Source: Parvimonas sp. oral taxon 110 str. F0139 (GTDB lineage Bacteria > Bacillota > Clostridia > Tissierellales > Peptoniphilaceae). Taken from it: 64,000 bases of DNA. Where the stretch lies: positions 496,001 through 560,000 of the forward strand of contig NZ_AFII01000002.1 of NCBI RefSeq assembly GCF_000214475.1. The letters run 5' to 3'. The position numbers were made by a program, and so were the translations under genes. Below the pieces are notes generated by a model that had not been told where the DNA came from, ran no database searches, and was given only the letters and a program-made list of their open reading frames with translations. Below, in pieces: positions 26,993 to 36,583 of the stretch (position 1 is its first letter; each line of letters begins with the position of its first letter).

Positions 26993-28303
26993 TTAATTAT
27001 TTTTTAAGATAGCTTTGAAAAATTCCTTGTTGTTTTCAGTTTTCTTTATGTTTTTTACTAAATTTTCCATAATTTCGTTAGTATTTGTATTTGAAAGTTT
27101 TCTACGAATTAAATTTGCAGATTGTATTTCTTCTTCTGTCAAAAGTAAATCATCTTTTCTTGTTCCTGATTTATAAATATCAATGGCAGGGAAAATTCTA
27201 AGTTCCGAAAGTTTTCTACTCAAATGAATTTCCATATTTCCTGTTCCCTTAAATTCTTCATAAATCATATCGTCCATTTTGCTTCCCGTATCCACAAGAG
27301 TTGTCGCAATTATAGTTAAACTTCCACCATTTTCAACATTTCTCGCTGAGCCGAAAAATCTTTTAGGCTTATGCAATGCAAAAGGATCAAGTCCACCCGT
27401 AAGAGTTTTTCCGGAGGACGGTGTATTTACATTGTAGGCTCTTGAAAGTCTTGTTATGCTGTCAACCAAAATAACTACATCTTCTCCAAGCTCTACAAGT
27501 CTTTTTGCTCTTTCAAGTACAAATTCTGCAAGTCTTATATGATTTTGAGGTAATTCATCAAAAGTTGAAGCTATTACTTCAGCTTTTGTAAATCTCTTCA
27601 TTTCTGTAACTTCTTCTGGTCTTTCTCCAATAAGTAAAACAAAAATCTTGCTCTTTGGATTATTGAGTTCTATGCCTTTTAAAATCGAACGAAGTAGGCT
27701 TGTCTTTCCCGCCTTTGGAGGAGCAACAATTAAAGCTCTCTGTCCCTTTCCAATAGGTACTAAAAAGTCAATTATTCTAGTTGAAACTTCGTTCTTTTCA
27801 GTTTCTAAAGTATATTTTTCATTCGGATAAATCGGAATTAAATCGTCAAAATCTTTTCTCGATTTTAATTCAGAAACCTTAATATCATTTATTTCATTTA
27901 TATAGATAAGAGGAGAAAATTTTTCGGTTTCTTTACTCTCTCTAGTTAAACCTAAAATTTTATCTCCCTTTTTAAGCCTAAATCTTCTTATCTGAGTTGG
28001 TGAGACATAAATGTCTTCTTCTCCTGAGTCATAGCCATTTGAGCGCAAAAAACCATAACCGTCTGCAGTAATATCAATAAGCCCACAAACTGTTTTTGTA
28101 TTAGTCTTTGAATCATTTTCATTTTCAACGGGCTCATTTATATTAATTCGTTCAGACTCTTCACTTTCAAAGCCATTATCTGCCTTTAAAATTTCTGATA
28201 TTAATTCATTCTTTTTATACTTTGAAACATTTGCAATTCCATAAGACTTTGCAATAGTTTTTAATTCATCAAGATATTTTCCTTTTAAAAGTTCTATATT
28301 CAT
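26993..28303 (-). CDS. rho: Transcription termination factor Rho
   Basis: 436 residues. N-terminal helical Rho_N domain ([30 protein letters not shown], shown by its position 4-33), acidic linker, RNA-binding cold-shock domain ([33 protein letters not shown]), and the RecA-like motor: Walker [27 protein letters not shown], Walker [17 protein letters not shown] and [16 protein letters not shown]. It unwinds RNA to release transcripts. Its start is one base from the glpX stop region (28303/28305), so it is tightly coupled downstream of glpX. Confidence 0.97.
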   Translation of the reverse strand: MNIELLKGKYLDELKTIAKSYGIANVSKYKKNELISEILKADNGFESEESERININEPVENENDSKTNTKTVCGLIDITADGYGFLRSNGYDSGEEDIYVSPTQIRRFRLKKGDKILGLTRESKETEKFSPLIYINEINDIKVSELKSRKDFDDLIPIYPNEKYTLETEKNEVSTRIIDFLVPIGKGQRALIVAPPKAGKTSLLRSILKGIELNNPKSKIFVLLIGERPEEVTEMKRFTKAEVIASTFDELPQNHIRLAEFVLERAKRLVELGEDVVILVDSITRLSRAYNVNTPSSGKTLTGGLDPFALHKPKRFFGSARNVENGGSLTIIATTLVDTGSKMDDMIYEEFKGTGNMEIHLSRKLSELRIFPAIDIYKSGTRKDDLLLTEEEIQSANLIRRKLSNTNTNEIMENLVKNIKKTENNKEFFKAILKNN

Positions 28304-28304
28304 A

Positions 28305-29285
28305 CTATCTCTTTATCTTTGCATATTCAGGTTTTTTAGAAATTCTATGAGTTGCTTCAATATTTCTAATTGTTCCTGTTTCTGCTCTCATTACAACAGA
28401 GTAAGTCTTAACTCTATCATTACCAATATGTCTAACTCCATTAATAAGTTCGCCATCAGTTACCCCTGTTGCAGCAAATAAAACTTCATCCCCTTTTACT
28501 AAGTCATTCATTTCTAAAACTTTTAGTGGATCTTCAAGTCCCATAGCTTCACATCTTCTAAATTCTTCTTCATCAGCAGGAACAAGTCTTCCTTGGAAAA
28601 CTCCACCCAATGCTTTAATAGCCGCAGCAGCTAAAACACCTTCAGGTGCCCCACCGATTCCAACCATTAAATCACAACCACTATTATCAATACAAGTTGC
28701 AATGGCTTGAGCAATATCTCCGGCTTCAAAAAGTTTTATTCTCGCACCAAGTTTTCTAACTCTATCTATAATATCTTGATGTCTTTCTCTATTTAAAATA
28801 CTAACTGTAACTTCTCCAACTTCTTTTCCTAAAGCTCTCGCAAGTCTTCTTATATTCATTTCGATAGGTAAATCAATATGTATGCAATCAACAGCCAAAG
28901 GACCCGCTGCAATCTTATCCATATACATATCAGGTGCATGTAATAAACAACCTGCAGGTGCACAAGCAGCAACTGCAATTGCATTTGGCAATCCATTTGC
29001 TACAAGGGAAGTTCCATCAACAGGATCAACTGCAATATCAACCTTTGCGACTCCTTCTTGTCCATTTCCTACAACTTCGCCAATATATAACATAGGAGCT
29101 TCGTCCATTTCACCTTCTCCAATAACAACAGTTCCTTCCATTGGAAGTTCGTTGAACATTGATCTCATTGCTTCAACAGCTGCTCCATCTGCACCGTTTT
29201 TATCGCCTTTTCCTAAAAAATATGAAGAACGAATTGCCGCAGCTTCTGTAACTCTTACTAAATTTAAAGTTAAATTTCTATCCAT
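28305..29285 (-). CDS. glpX: Class II fructose-1,6-bisphosphatase
   Basis: 326 residues with GlpX motifs: GEGEMDEAPMLYIGE (metal site), DIAVDPVDGTSLVANG, GIGGAPEGVLAAAAIKALGG and the C-terminal ATGVTDGELINGV. It dephosphorylates fructose-1,6-bisphosphate in gluconeogenesis. It sits 12 bases after talC and ahead of rho, a gene order seen in other Firmicutes. Confidence 0.96.
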   Translation of the reverse strand: MDRNLTLNLVRVTEAAAIRSSYFLGKGDKNGADGAAVEAMRSMFNELPMEGTVVIGEGEMDEAPMLYIGEVVGNGQEGVAKVDIAVDPVDGTSLVANGLPNAIAVAACAPAGCLLHAPDMYMDKIAAGPLAVDCIHIDLPIEMNIRRLARALGKEVGEVTVSILNRERHQDIIDRVRKLGARIKLFEAGDIAQAIATCIDNSGCDLMVGIGGAPEGVLAAAAIKALGGVFQGRLVPADEEEFRRCEAMGLEDPLKVLEMNDLVKGDEVLFAATGVTDGELINGVRHIGNDRVKTYSVVMRAETGTIRNIEATHRISKKPEYAKIKR

Positions 29286-29297
29286 AGTTTCCTCCTA

Positions 29298-29939
29298 TTA
29301 TTTAACACTTTCCCAATCTTTTAAAAACTTTTCAATTCCTATATCAGTTAGTGGATGTTTTAACATTTGTTTGAACACCTTATAAGGTACCGTTGCAATA
29401 TCTGCTCCACTCTTTGCAATTTGAAGAACATGCATTGGAGTTCTTACAGATGCGGCAATGATTTCAGTTGTAATCGCATAATTACTGAAAACTTCAAAAA
29501 TATCTTCAATTAAAATCATTCCTTCAGAGCTAATATCATCAAGTCTACCTAAAAACGGACTTACATAAGTTGCTCCTGCCTTTGCTGCAAGAAGTGCTTG
29601 AGTTGCAGAGAAAATTAAAGTAACATTTGTCTTTATTCCATCTTTACTTAAAACATTAACAGCCTTTAGTCCCTCTTCAGTCATAGGAATTTTTATTACA
29701 ATATTCTTATTTATCTTACAAAGTTCTCTAGCTTCTTTTACCATTCCTTCAGCTTCAAGACTGATAACTTCCGCTGAAATAGGTCCGTCAACGATTGAAG
29801 TGATTTCAGTAATAACTTCAACAAAATCTCTTCCCTCTTTCGCTATCAAAGATGGATTCGTAGTAACTCCATCAAGAATACCCCATTTACTTATCTCTCT
29901 TATCTCATCAACATTAGCTGTGTCAATAAAAAATTTCAT
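29298..29939 (-). CDS. talC: Transaldolase-like / fructose-6-phosphate aldolase
   Basis: 213 residues of the short transaldolase (TalC/Fsa) subfamily: [28 protein letters not shown], the Schiff-base Lys in [33 protein letters not shown] and SPFLGRLDD. Start ATG 29939 is chosen for its AGGAGGCAATT ribosome site and perfect family N-terminus; a longer frame to 29993 lacks one. It interconverts pentose-phosphate and glycolytic sugars. First gene of talC-glpX-rho. Confidence 0.94.
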   Translation of the reverse strand: MKFFIDTANVDEIREISKWGILDGVTTNPSLIAKEGRDFVEVITEITSIVDGPISAEVISLEAEGMVKEARELCKINKNIVIKIPMTEEGLKAVNVLSKDGIKTNVTLIFSATQALLAAKAGATYVSPFLGRLDDISSEGMILIEDIFEVFSNYAITTEIIAASVRTPMHVLQIAKSGADIATVPYKVFKQMLKHPLTDIGIEKFLKDWESVK

Positions 29940-30080
29940 CAATTGCCTCCTAAATATAATTAATCTATTCGAATATATTTTACCACAAAACAATGCAAAA
30001 TGCTAACTAAACAAAAAGTTGTTTTAAAAAATTTGGGTATAATCAATTATAACATTATATTTTTTAGAATGGAGGTTTAT

Positions 30081-30772
30081 ATGAATAAATTTTATAAAGA
30101 AATATGCAAATACTACGAAGATATTTTTCCAACAAATGAAGCACAACTAAATTTTTTAAATAATATTTCAGATGGAAAAGACTATTTAGACATAGGCTGT
30201 GCAACAGGACTCGTTGCAAAAAACTTAGAAAACTTAGGAAAAAATGTAACTTGCATCGACTTAGAAGAAAGCATGGTAGAAGAAGCAAGAAAAAAGGACT
30301 CAAAGTATATGAAAAAAATATGTTAGAATTAGACTTTGAAGAAAAATTCGACGTCTGCTATTGCATTGGAACAACAATTGCACATTTGGAAGACATAAAC
30401 CAAATATGTAGCTTCATTCTAAAAACTATGGACTTACTAAAAGAAAATGGAAAATTAGTCTTAAGCTGGGTAAACTTTAAACCTTTCATTCTTAAAAACG
30501 ATCTATTCCTAGGAGCCTTACCGACTCTTGGAACAAAAGTAAAATTTACAAGAAACTATTACAGAGAAAACAGCAAAATCCGTTTCAACACAGTTCTTAC
30601 AACAGAAAACGAAAGCTTTGAAAACACACAACTCCTAGTTCCACTATTAGTTGATGACCTAATTTCATTCGTAAACAGACTCGGACTAAAATACGAAATC
30701 TACGGAAACTTTAAAAAAGACAAATTCGACGAAGAAAACTCTCCGTCAGTAGTATTTGTAGTGAGTAAATAG
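30081..30772 (+). pseudogene. SAM-dependent methyltransferase, single frameshift
   Basis: A class I methyltransferase of about 230 residues split in two frames. ATG 30081 follows GGAGG and reads MNKFYKEICKYYEDIFP, then motif I YLDIGCATGLVAKNLE and CIDLEESMVEEARKK. Adding one A to the run 30290-30295 continues as GLKVYEKNMLELDFEEKFDVCYCIG (given by position) with later VLSWVNFKPFIL. Without repair the frame stops at 30326. Substrate unknown; it resembles the Methyltransf_11/25 group. Followed by a good terminator. Confidence 0.8.
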
Positions 30773-30776
30773 AAAA

Positions 30777-30816
30777 AAACAAACCTACTCGTTATTCACG
30801 AGTAGATTTGTTTTTT
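30777..30816 (+). terminator. Terminator of the methyltransferase gene
   Basis: ACAAACCTACTCG-TTATTCA-CGAGTAGATTTGT then six Ts. Confidence 0.88.
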
Positions 30817-30966
30817 ATAACCCCTCAAATTCGAGGGAGTTATAATCAGAATTATATATAGTCACTTTTATTTAAAAAAATTCTATCATATATCTTAAAA
30901 ATTTTCTATACGTGTCGAATTGCATACGGTTAAAATTTATTATTATCCCTTTTTATCAACAAAAAA

Positions 30967-30993
30967 AGATAGCATTTCTACTATCTATTTTAC
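30967..30993 (-). terminator. Probable terminator of the SemiSWEET-DUF421 unit
   Basis: AAGATAG ... CTATCT weak stem 12 bases downstream of the stop at 31005. Confidence 0.5.
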
Positions 30994-31004
30994 TTCTATA
31001 CCTA

Positions 31005-31637
31005 TTAATTATAAGGAGCTAGAATTAACTTTCCATCTACATATTCTCCCAAAAATACATCACTATATTTTTCTAATCCTTGTTTTTTAATTTCTTCAAT
31101 CAACCAATCTTCATCTTTTCCTATTACTTCTAAAATATCAGTTTGCAAATGTCCGTCTGTTATCAGTGGGAACTTTGGATTTTCTTCTCCATAATGAATA
31201 ATTATAAGTTGACCATTTTGTTCAACAATAGCTCTTTTTACATCTTTCATTGAATAAACATTATTAGTTCTAAGTTTAAAAGATACATCATGAGCAGATA
31301 GGCCTACTTTTCTACAATTTTCTATATTAATCTTACCTTCATCAATAATTATCAATGCTTTTCCATCTATAACTTGTTTTACTTTTACAACATGTTGTTT
31401 AAGCCACTTTAAGCCTAACACAAGAGCACACCAAATACATAGAATACCGATGAAGTCAAGTATCTTAATACTATTATTGTAAATTACACCACCAATTATT
31501 CCCCCAAGTACATAGTTTTGAACTTGATCACTTGCTGAATTTGGTGCTAAGTTTCCTTTTCCTGAAATATTTATTATAGTTATTAAAGCTAAAAATCCAA
31601 TTAATAATTTTATAGCTACTAAAAGAAATGGATTCAT
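31005..31637 (-). CDS. DUF421 (YetF/YrbG-like) membrane protein
   Basis: 210 residues: three N-terminal hydrophobic segments (about 1-75) then a soluble alpha/beta domain with KVKQVIDGKALIIIDEGKIN, and the family block NVYSMKDVKRAIVEQNGQL. DUF421 proteins are abundant in Firmicutes and some are linked to spore or membrane homeostasis, but no biochemical function is established. Seventeen bases downstream of the SemiSWEET gene, so probably co-transcribed. Confidence 0.85.
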   Translation of the reverse strand: MNPFLLVAIKLLIGFLALITIINISGKGNLAPNSASDQVQNYVLGGIIGGVIYNNSIKILDFIGILCIWCALVLGLKWLKQHVVKVKQVIDGKALIIIDEGKINIENCRKVGLSAHDVSFKLRTNNVYSMKDVKRAIVEQNGQLIIIHYGEENPKFPLITDGHLQTDILEVIGKDEDWLIEEIKKQGLEKYSDVFLGEYVDGKLILAPYN

Positions 31638-31653
31638 TATTCCCCCTAAATTT

Positions 31654-31911
31654 TTATAAAGCTGTTAAAGCTGCTATTGTTCCAAAGATTACACCCGGTA
31701 CATTTGCAACAATAATTGGCCAGTCCTTTTTCTTTTGAAAAAATCCGTAGCTAACCCATAAAGTACAGTTTATTGCGGCAACCATAGGTTGTAAAAAACC
31801 ACTTTTATTTCCGTGTAAGTTATTAATAATTTGTGGAAAATAGGATATATACATTAACATTGCAGTACAAGTTGCTATCCATCCTAAAATTTTAAGTGTT
31901 TTTTGATTCAT
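31654..31911 (-). CDS. SemiSWEET-type sugar transporter
   Basis: 85 residues with one triple-helix bundle: TLKILGWIATCTAMLMYISYFPQI (by position, with the conserved Pro of helix 1), then NLHGNKSGFLQP and CTLWVSYGFFQKKKDWPIIVANVPGV (by position). SemiSWEETs dimerise to move sugars across the membrane. A second SemiSWEET is at 45699-45938. The substrate cannot be predicted. Confidence 0.85.
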   Translation of the reverse strand: MNQKTLKILGWIATCTAMLMYISYFPQIINNLHGNKSGFLQPMVAAINCTLWVSYGFFQKKKDWPIIVANVPGVIFGTIAALTAL

Positions 31912-31954
31912 AAATTTTCCTTCTTTCTAATATAATCCTATTATTTTAAACTAA

Positions 31955-32032
31955 ATCATATTATTGTAAAATATGATGAAATTAAAATCTCTTTTTAATA
32001 GATTTAAAGTAATTTTAATTATACCACTTTTT
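31955..32032. repeat. Diverged single copy of the 90-bp repeat
   Basis: AAATCATATTATTGT...AAATATGATGAAATTAAAATCTC and the following TAATTTTAATTATACC parallel the tandem unit at 23945-24124 with about two-thirds identity by eye. It lies directly upstream of the SemiSWEET gene. Confidence 0.6.
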
Positions 32033-32064
32033 TTATTTATAACAACTATTTTAGTGAAATTATT

Positions 32065-32676
32065 TTACTCATTTTTTATATATTTCTTAAACCATTTATC
32101 CAAAAAATTCATTTGTTCTTCAGTGTGAAAATAATGCTCTCCATTTTTCATAATAGTAAGACTAGAATTAGTTTTATTTGCAAAATTCGTCATAGTATCC
32201 AAAGAAGTTAGAAGGTCATTTTCTGCATAGAGAATATCTGTTGCTACATTCCATTCTATTGGATTATTCCTAACATAAGTAAGATATTCCCAAGACAAAG
32301 TTTCACTAAAGGATGTTGCAATTTCTTTTTTATTATATAATTCTTCCTCTGAAACATTAGACATTTTCATCATATTTAAAATTACTTTTTCCATATCTAC
32401 AACTGGGGAAATAAACATAGCTTTTTTAATTTTCTTATCCGATAATGCAAGCATAGAATAATAAGCTCCCAAACTATTTGCTATTAAATAAATATCATCA
32501 TATTCAGAGACTATGGAATCGAAAAACTTTGAAAATTCTATCTTGGCATCCCAAGGAAATTCAGATTTGTAATCAAAGCCAATAATTTTATATTCATCAC
32601 TAAAAAATTTTTTATAATGTTCTGCTTCAACAGAATTTCCGCCTTTCCCATGTATGTATATAACTGCATTTTTCAT
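32065..32676 (-). CDS. Small alpha/beta hydrolase
   Basis: About 203 residues. MKNAVIYIHGKGGNS is strand 3 with the oxyanion HG; the nucleophile elbow is LIANSLGAYYS (NxSLG, as in RBBP9/YdeN-like serine hydrolases); the catalytic His is probably in KNGEHYFHTEEQ. Start ATG 32676 has AGAGGTG upstream; the extended frame overlaps the upstream gene. Substrate unknown. It overlaps or abuts the LRR-like gene, suggesting co-transcription. Confidence 0.8.
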   Translation of the reverse strand: MKNAVIYIHGKGGNSVEAEHYKKFFSDEYKIIGFDYKSEFPWDAKIEFSKFFDSIVSEYDDIYLIANSLGAYYSMLALSDKKIKKAMFISPVVDMEKVILNMMKMSNVSEEELYNKKEIATSFSETLSWEYLTYVRNNPIEWNVATDILYAENDLLTSLDTMTNFANKTNSSLTIMKNGEHYFHTEEQMNFLDKWFKKYIKNE

Positions 32677-32686
32677 TATAACACCT

Positions 32687-33463
32687 CTATTTTTTATAAA
32701 ATTCGGGATTAAATACAATTGTTCCATATTTTAATTTAGGTAATTTAATTATCTCATCATATAATTTATTAACTTCTTTAAACGGCTTAATAGATAAATG
32801 TTCTATATTTTCAAGACTTAAAAGTGGAGTGTAATCCTTACTTTTTACAATACTTGTAAAAAATCTAAAAAATCTTAATTGCTTCATATCTTTCAAAAAA
32901 TCAATAGAATTTATATGAATATTCTTTGGAGCAAAACAATCCCCTTCAATTGTGAGACTTTCTAATTTTTTAAGATTTGTAAGTGGACTATAATCGTCAA
33001 TTTTTTGAAAATTTTCAACTGTTAAAGCTACTAAATTTTCTAATTTCGAAATTGGTTCAACACTCCCTACACTTGAACCTGAACCTAAATGCAAATATTC
33101 AAGATTTACAAGATTTGAAATCTTTGAAATATCTGGATAAACTCCCCATTTAATATATAATTTTTTAAGATTTTGTTGTGAACAAACCGCATTAAACAAC
33201 TCTTGTGGCATTCTTGTACAAAATGTAAGTTCTGTAAAAGTCGTTGGATTTTTAATTAAAAAATCACACCATTCATTTACAACATTTTTTCTTGCCTTTG
33301 CAGTTTTGTACTTTGAATTAGAACTATCATCCAATTGAGTACAATTTATTATAATTGCACTTTCTCCATTATATTCAGAAACCTCAACAATACTTCTAGG
33401 TCTATTTTCATTTTTGAAGTAATAATCATAACCGTATATTAATTGTTTTTCATTTAAAACCAT
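32687..33463 (-). CDS. Leucine-rich-repeat-like protein of unknown function
   Basis: 258 residues. The C-terminal two-thirds contain irregular leucine-rich units of about 22-24 residues: LVNLEYLHLGSGSSVGSVEPI, LENLVALTVENFQKIDDYSPL, LKKLESLTIEGDC, LENIEHLSIKPFKE, LPKLKYGTIVF. There is no signal peptide, so a cytoplasmic protein-binding role is likely. The N-terminal 80 residues (YDYYFKNENRPRSIVEVSEYNG) match nothing I know. Start ATG 33463 follows a purine-rich AAAGGAG. Confidence 0.6.
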   Translation of the reverse strand: MVLNEKQLIYGYDYYFKNENRPRSIVEVSEYNGESAIIINCTQLDDSSNSKYKTAKARKNVVNEWCDFLIKNPTTFTELTFCTRMPQELFNAVCSQQNLKKLYIKWGVYPDISKISNLVNLEYLHLGSGSSVGSVEPISKLENLVALTVENFQKIDDYSPLTNLKKLESLTIEGDCFAPKNIHINSIDFLKDMKQLRFFRFFTSIVKSKDYTPLLSLENIEHLSIKPFKEVNKLYDEIIKLPKLKYGTIVFNPEFYKK

Positions 33464-33574
33464 TTTTTACTCCTTTCTATTTAAGAAGATTATATCTAAA
33501 TTTTCATTGCAAATACTTTATTATGATTATATCATAAGTATATATTTCATTCAATTTAAGTTGATATGCTCGTG

Positions 33575-34012
33575 GGCTTATGAGATTTACATATTTTATG
33601 TATCTTCGATACATTCACTTTTGCTAAAGCAAAAGTATGAGATCTTTCGACTACACTACGTTTCGCTCAAGATGACGTATAAGGAATAAACTTTGATTAT
33701 GGGCTTAACGTTAAAAGTAAATAAACTTCAAATATTATTAAAAAATGAATTTAAAAATTGCATAAAAAATAATATAATTCACGTGACGATATTAAGCAAA
33801 ACAACGCCCCTAACACGTCATCTCGACCGAAATGAGTGAAACGAATGGAGCGGAGAGATCTCACTACTATTATTTGTTTACAAATAATAGTAAGTCCTGT
33901 AAAGGACTTATAAACGATATAACATTTATATAACTTCAATGAAATTATTCTAAAGACTTTTAATGAATAAGCCTTTATTAAAGGCTTAACGTTAGTAATA
34001 AATAAAATTCAA
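33575..34012. repeat. Dispersed multi-hairpin repeat, copies R4 and R5
   Basis: R4 (33575-33735, minus) and R5 (33777-34012) carry the family blocks ATGTATCTTCGATACAT, TTTTGCTAAAGCAAAA, GATGACGT / ACGTCATCTCGACC and the outer end GGCTTAACGTTA. R5 starts with the CACGTGACGATATTAAGCAAAAC end and finishes with the GGCTTAACGTTAGT end, so it combines both end types. It has the alternate inner block AAGTCCTGTAAAGGACTT seen in R2. The gap holds no supported gene. Confidence 0.85.
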
Positions 34013-34027
34013 ACTCTATACAGCAAA

Positions 34028-34055
34028 AAACAGTAAATCTTACGACTTACTGTTT
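34028..34055 (-). terminator. Terminator of the DJ-1/PfpI unit
   Basis: AAACAGTAAATC-TTAC-GACTTACTGTTT overlapping the stop codon at 34054; sequence shared with hairpins at 36024 and 42079. Confidence 0.75.
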
Positions 34056-34692
34056 AAAAGAATTCTTTAAATTCTTCTTTAAATTCTAATATTTCATCTT
34101 CAGGAAGATGATGCATATAGTCATTAACGTCATTTGAGTCAGTATAACCACTTAATATTTTATCAGGACAATCATAACCAAGTTTTCTTGCAACATGTAC
34201 TGCAAATTCGTTAAATGCATTTCCAACAGCTGTTATAATATTTCCATCTTCAACTACTGATTGTGGTAAAAAATTATTTTCTTCAATAAAGGCAAATGAT
34301 TCTCTCATTTCAACAAATAAAGAATCTGTATATTTTTTACCTTTCAACAAACCTGCTTGTGCTAAAAATATCGGACTGGAGCAAATTGCACCAATAACAA
34401 AATTATCATCATTTACAAAGCTTTCTAAAAATTCTTTGATTTTTTTATTTCGTATGGGTTGCCTTAAGTCACTACATCCTGAAAGAATCAAGCAATCATA
34501 ATCATCTTTGCAAAAATCAGAACAAGTTTTTACAGGATTTATCAAAATTCCCTCTTCGCTCCTAACGGGGCTTAATTCTGTATATATTACATCGGTAAAA
34601 GTATCAAAATACCAACGAAATACATACATTAGATTTGCAATTTCTTGCAAACTAAAATCAGGATAAACCAATAATGCAATTCTTTTTTCCAT
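34054..34692 (-). CDS. DJ-1/PfpI family protein
   Basis: 212 residues of the class I glutamine-amidotransferase-like fold: RIALLVYPDFSLQEIANL, YDCLILSGC, nucleophile elbow FVIGAICSSPIFLAQAGLL with the conserved Cys, and VVEDGNIITAVGNAFNEFAVHVA. Members act as chaperone/deglycase-like or protease-like stress proteins; the exact activity is not predictable. It lies 24 bases downstream of an unknown gene in the same direction. Confidence 0.85.
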   Translation of the reverse strand: MEKRIALLVYPDFSLQEIANLMYVFRWYFDTFTDVIYTELSPVRSEEGILINPVKTCSDFCKDDYDCLILSGCSDLRQPIRNKKIKEFLESFVNDDNFVIGAICSSPIFLAQAGLLKGKKYTDSLFVEMRESFAFIEENNFLPQSVVEDGNIITAVGNAFNEFAVHVARKLGYDCPDKILSGYTDSNDVNDYMHHLPEDEILEFKEEFKEFF

Positions 34693-34716
34693 TTCCTATA
34701 CCTCCATTTTTTCTTT

Positions 34717-35102
34717 TTACCTATACATAGCCAATTCTATGCTATCCATGTATTGCCCTAATGACATATTGAATTTCTTATAGTCTGCATCTTTGAACTC
34801 ATCTGTTGCACAGGCAACAGAAACTCTTACAGTTTGTAATTGATTAAAGAATGTTATCATTAATGGAACTTGAATAATCTTTGAAACTCCTCTAATAGTC
34901 ATTGTTCTTGCTTCATCCAATTGTAAAATTTCTTCTTTCGAGCAGATATTCACCTTATTATTATCAACTAGAATTTCTACATTATCATAATATTCGTATG
35001 CTAAACTAACTGCTTTACAAATATTCTCCCAGCCAACTTTATATGTCAAATTATATTCAGCTAAAAGCCAATCATTTTCTTTTTTACGCCCAATAGTAAC
35101 AT
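34717..35102 (-). CDS. Unknown protein, N-terminus frameshifted
   Basis: The open frame 34717-35049 gives 110 residues (TYKVGWENICKAVSLAYEYYD ... GQYMDSIELAMYR). Upstream, ATG 35102 with a strong GGAGGAG reads MLLLGVKK, and adding one A to the run 35080-35085 joins it through ENDWLLAEYNLTYK to the main frame, giving about 128 residues. No family recognised. Soluble, mixed alpha/beta. Next to the SF0329-like gene (29 bases) and the DJ-1 gene, so probably one operon. Confidence 0.55.
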
Positions 35103-35131
35103 AATATCTTCTCCTCCAAATTTATTTAAAC

Positions 35132-35623
35132 TTAAACCAGTCCTTCAGCCTTCATACGAATTGCATAGAACTCCTGAAATGTATCCGGCTCATTTTCTAT
35201 TGTTTCTTTCATTTGAATCAACTTTCTTTTTCCAACTCGTCTATCTAAAATCGCAAAAATTCTTACTAGTAAATTTTCACTTTTTAGGCTTATTTCTATA
35301 CTTTGATTGTCAAATTCTGCAAAGGCTTTGTAAAAACAACGTTGGTCAAATACTCCCAATTTTAAAGCTGTATCATCCATAAACGCATTTTCTTTTTTCA
35401 TTCTTTCTTCGTATTTTTCATCTTTAGGAAATAAATCAGCTTTAAACCAGTTATTCCAAAAGCAACCTTTGATGATTTCTTTTCCATCATATCTTATTGC
35501 TGCTCGTCCCTCATGGTCAGGACTTTTGCTATAAGTTGTAGCAAAATATTGAATATGCCCTTGTAGGCTTTCAGCAAGATATTCTTTTTCAAGTTTTTTC
35601 CTAATACCGCTCCAACTAGCCAA
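35132..35623 (-). CDS. SF0329-family protein of unknown function
   Basis: 163 residues. The pattern MASWSGIRKKLEKEYLAESL, HIQYFATTYSKSPDHEGRAAI, KGCFWNNW and DRRVGKRKL is that of the uncharacterised SF0329 family. No catalytic motif is evident; the Trp/Tyr/Lys-rich composition suggests a nucleic-acid- or protein-binding cytoplasmic protein. First of a presumed three-gene unit with 34717 and 34054. Confidence 0.7.
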   Translation of the reverse strand: MASWSGIRKKLEKEYLAESLQGHIQYFATTYSKSPDHEGRAAIRYDGKEIIKGCFWNNWFKADLFPKDEKYEERMKKENAFMDDTALKLGVFDQRCFYKAFAEFDNQSIEISLKSENLLVRIFAILDRRVGKRKLIQMKETIENEPDTFQEFYAIRMKAEGLV

Positions 35624-35668
35624 TATTATCTCCCCCTTTTAAATCAATTTTATTTAGCTATATTTTGA

Positions 35669-35953
35669 CTATTTTCTAAAAATAGAAATCGGAACAAAAT
35701 TTACATAAATAGAAAGGCCAATGCAAATTAATACATTTTTAGAATCTCCAGGCATTGTCTCTAAAAACATTCTCCAATTTCCTCCAGTAAAATAAGAATT
35801 ATAAATTATAGCGGAATAAATAAAATTTATAGAGCATAATGCAGTTATCAACAAACTTATCCTTTTAAAAACTATGAAATTTTCATCTCGAAATTCCTTA
35901 ACACGACCTATTAAGGCAAAATTTATCGCTCCAATTGCTATTATTAACCACAT
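35669..35953 (-). CDS. Unknown small membrane protein
   Basis: 94 residues, three hydrophobic stretches (MWLIIAIGAINFALIG; SLLITALCSINFIYSAIIY; VLICIGLSIYVNFVPISIF) and a short loop with NSYFTGGNW. AGGAGGCGGAT ribosome site before ATG 35953. No family recognised. Confidence 0.6.
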   Translation of the reverse strand: MWLIIAIGAINFALIGRVKEFRDENFIVFKRISLLITALCSINFIYSAIIYNSYFTGGNWRMFLETMPGDSKNVLICIGLSIYVNFVPISIFRK

Positions 35954-36023
35954 ATCCGCCTCCTAAAAATATTTCTTATTATTTTATATTTTACATCATA
36001 TTTATTAACATTTCAAATACAAA

Positions 36024-36053
36024 AAACAGTAAATCATAATGACTTACTGTTAA
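36024..36053 (-). terminator. Terminator of the GNAT gene
   Basis: AACAGTAA ... TTACTGTT stem downstream of 36086; same stem family as 34028-34055. Confidence 0.65.
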
Positions 36054-36085
36054 ACTGCTGTATTTTAGCTTAAACAAAATCAAAT

Positions 36086-36529
36086 TTATAAATCTCTACT
36101 CAAATAAATCATATCAACCAATTGGATACCGTCTTCATATATTGGGTGATTATAATTATCCGTAAAAAAATTTTTGACAATATGCGAGCGAGAAAATCCA
36201 CATTTCAAATAAAAATCAATAGTTTTAGGACTATCTCCCGTACCAACTTGTAATGTAGAAAATTGATTTTTATATTTAGTAACGACAAAATCAATTAGAA
36301 TTTTTCCGTAACCCATTCTTTGAAAGTTAGGGTTTGTAGCAATATTTTTTATTTCAAGAACTCCATTTCCCTCATCAGTAACTACACATTCAGATTTAAC
36401 ACCATTATCCTCTATAATAAACATTATTCCTCTATCAATATATTTGTCAATCATATCTTCTTGTTCATCAGCAAGAAGCAGAAGCTCCATATACTGCTTT
36501 TTGTTTTTTCTAATTTCCAATATCTTCAT
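36086..36529 (-). CDS. GNAT-family N-acetyltransferase
   Basis: 147 residues. Acetyl-CoA loop IATNPNFQRMGYGKILIDFV (Q/RxxGxG/A form) about 85-104 and the C-terminal TIDFYLKCGFSRSH are standard GNAT features. It transfers an acetyl group to an unknown amine. Downstream (55 bases) of the EFR1 gene on the same strand. Confidence 0.85.
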   Translation of the reverse strand: MKILEIRKNKKQYMELLLLADEQEDMIDKYIDRGIMFIIEDNGVKSECVVTDEGNGVLEIKNIATNPNFQRMGYGKILIDFVVTKYKNQFSTLQVGTGDSPKTIDFYLKCGFSRSHIVKNFFTDNYNHPIYEDGIQLVDMIYLSRDL

Positions 36530-36583
36530 AATTTTATCCTACAATTTCAACTTATTTAATCCTTTATATTCATCATCACATTA

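Noticed and set aside
28882..29385. A 167-codon plus-strand frame across glpX and talC
   Set aside because: Antisense of two conserved genes, no ribosome site, biased Ala/Ser/Pro composition produced by the opposite strand.
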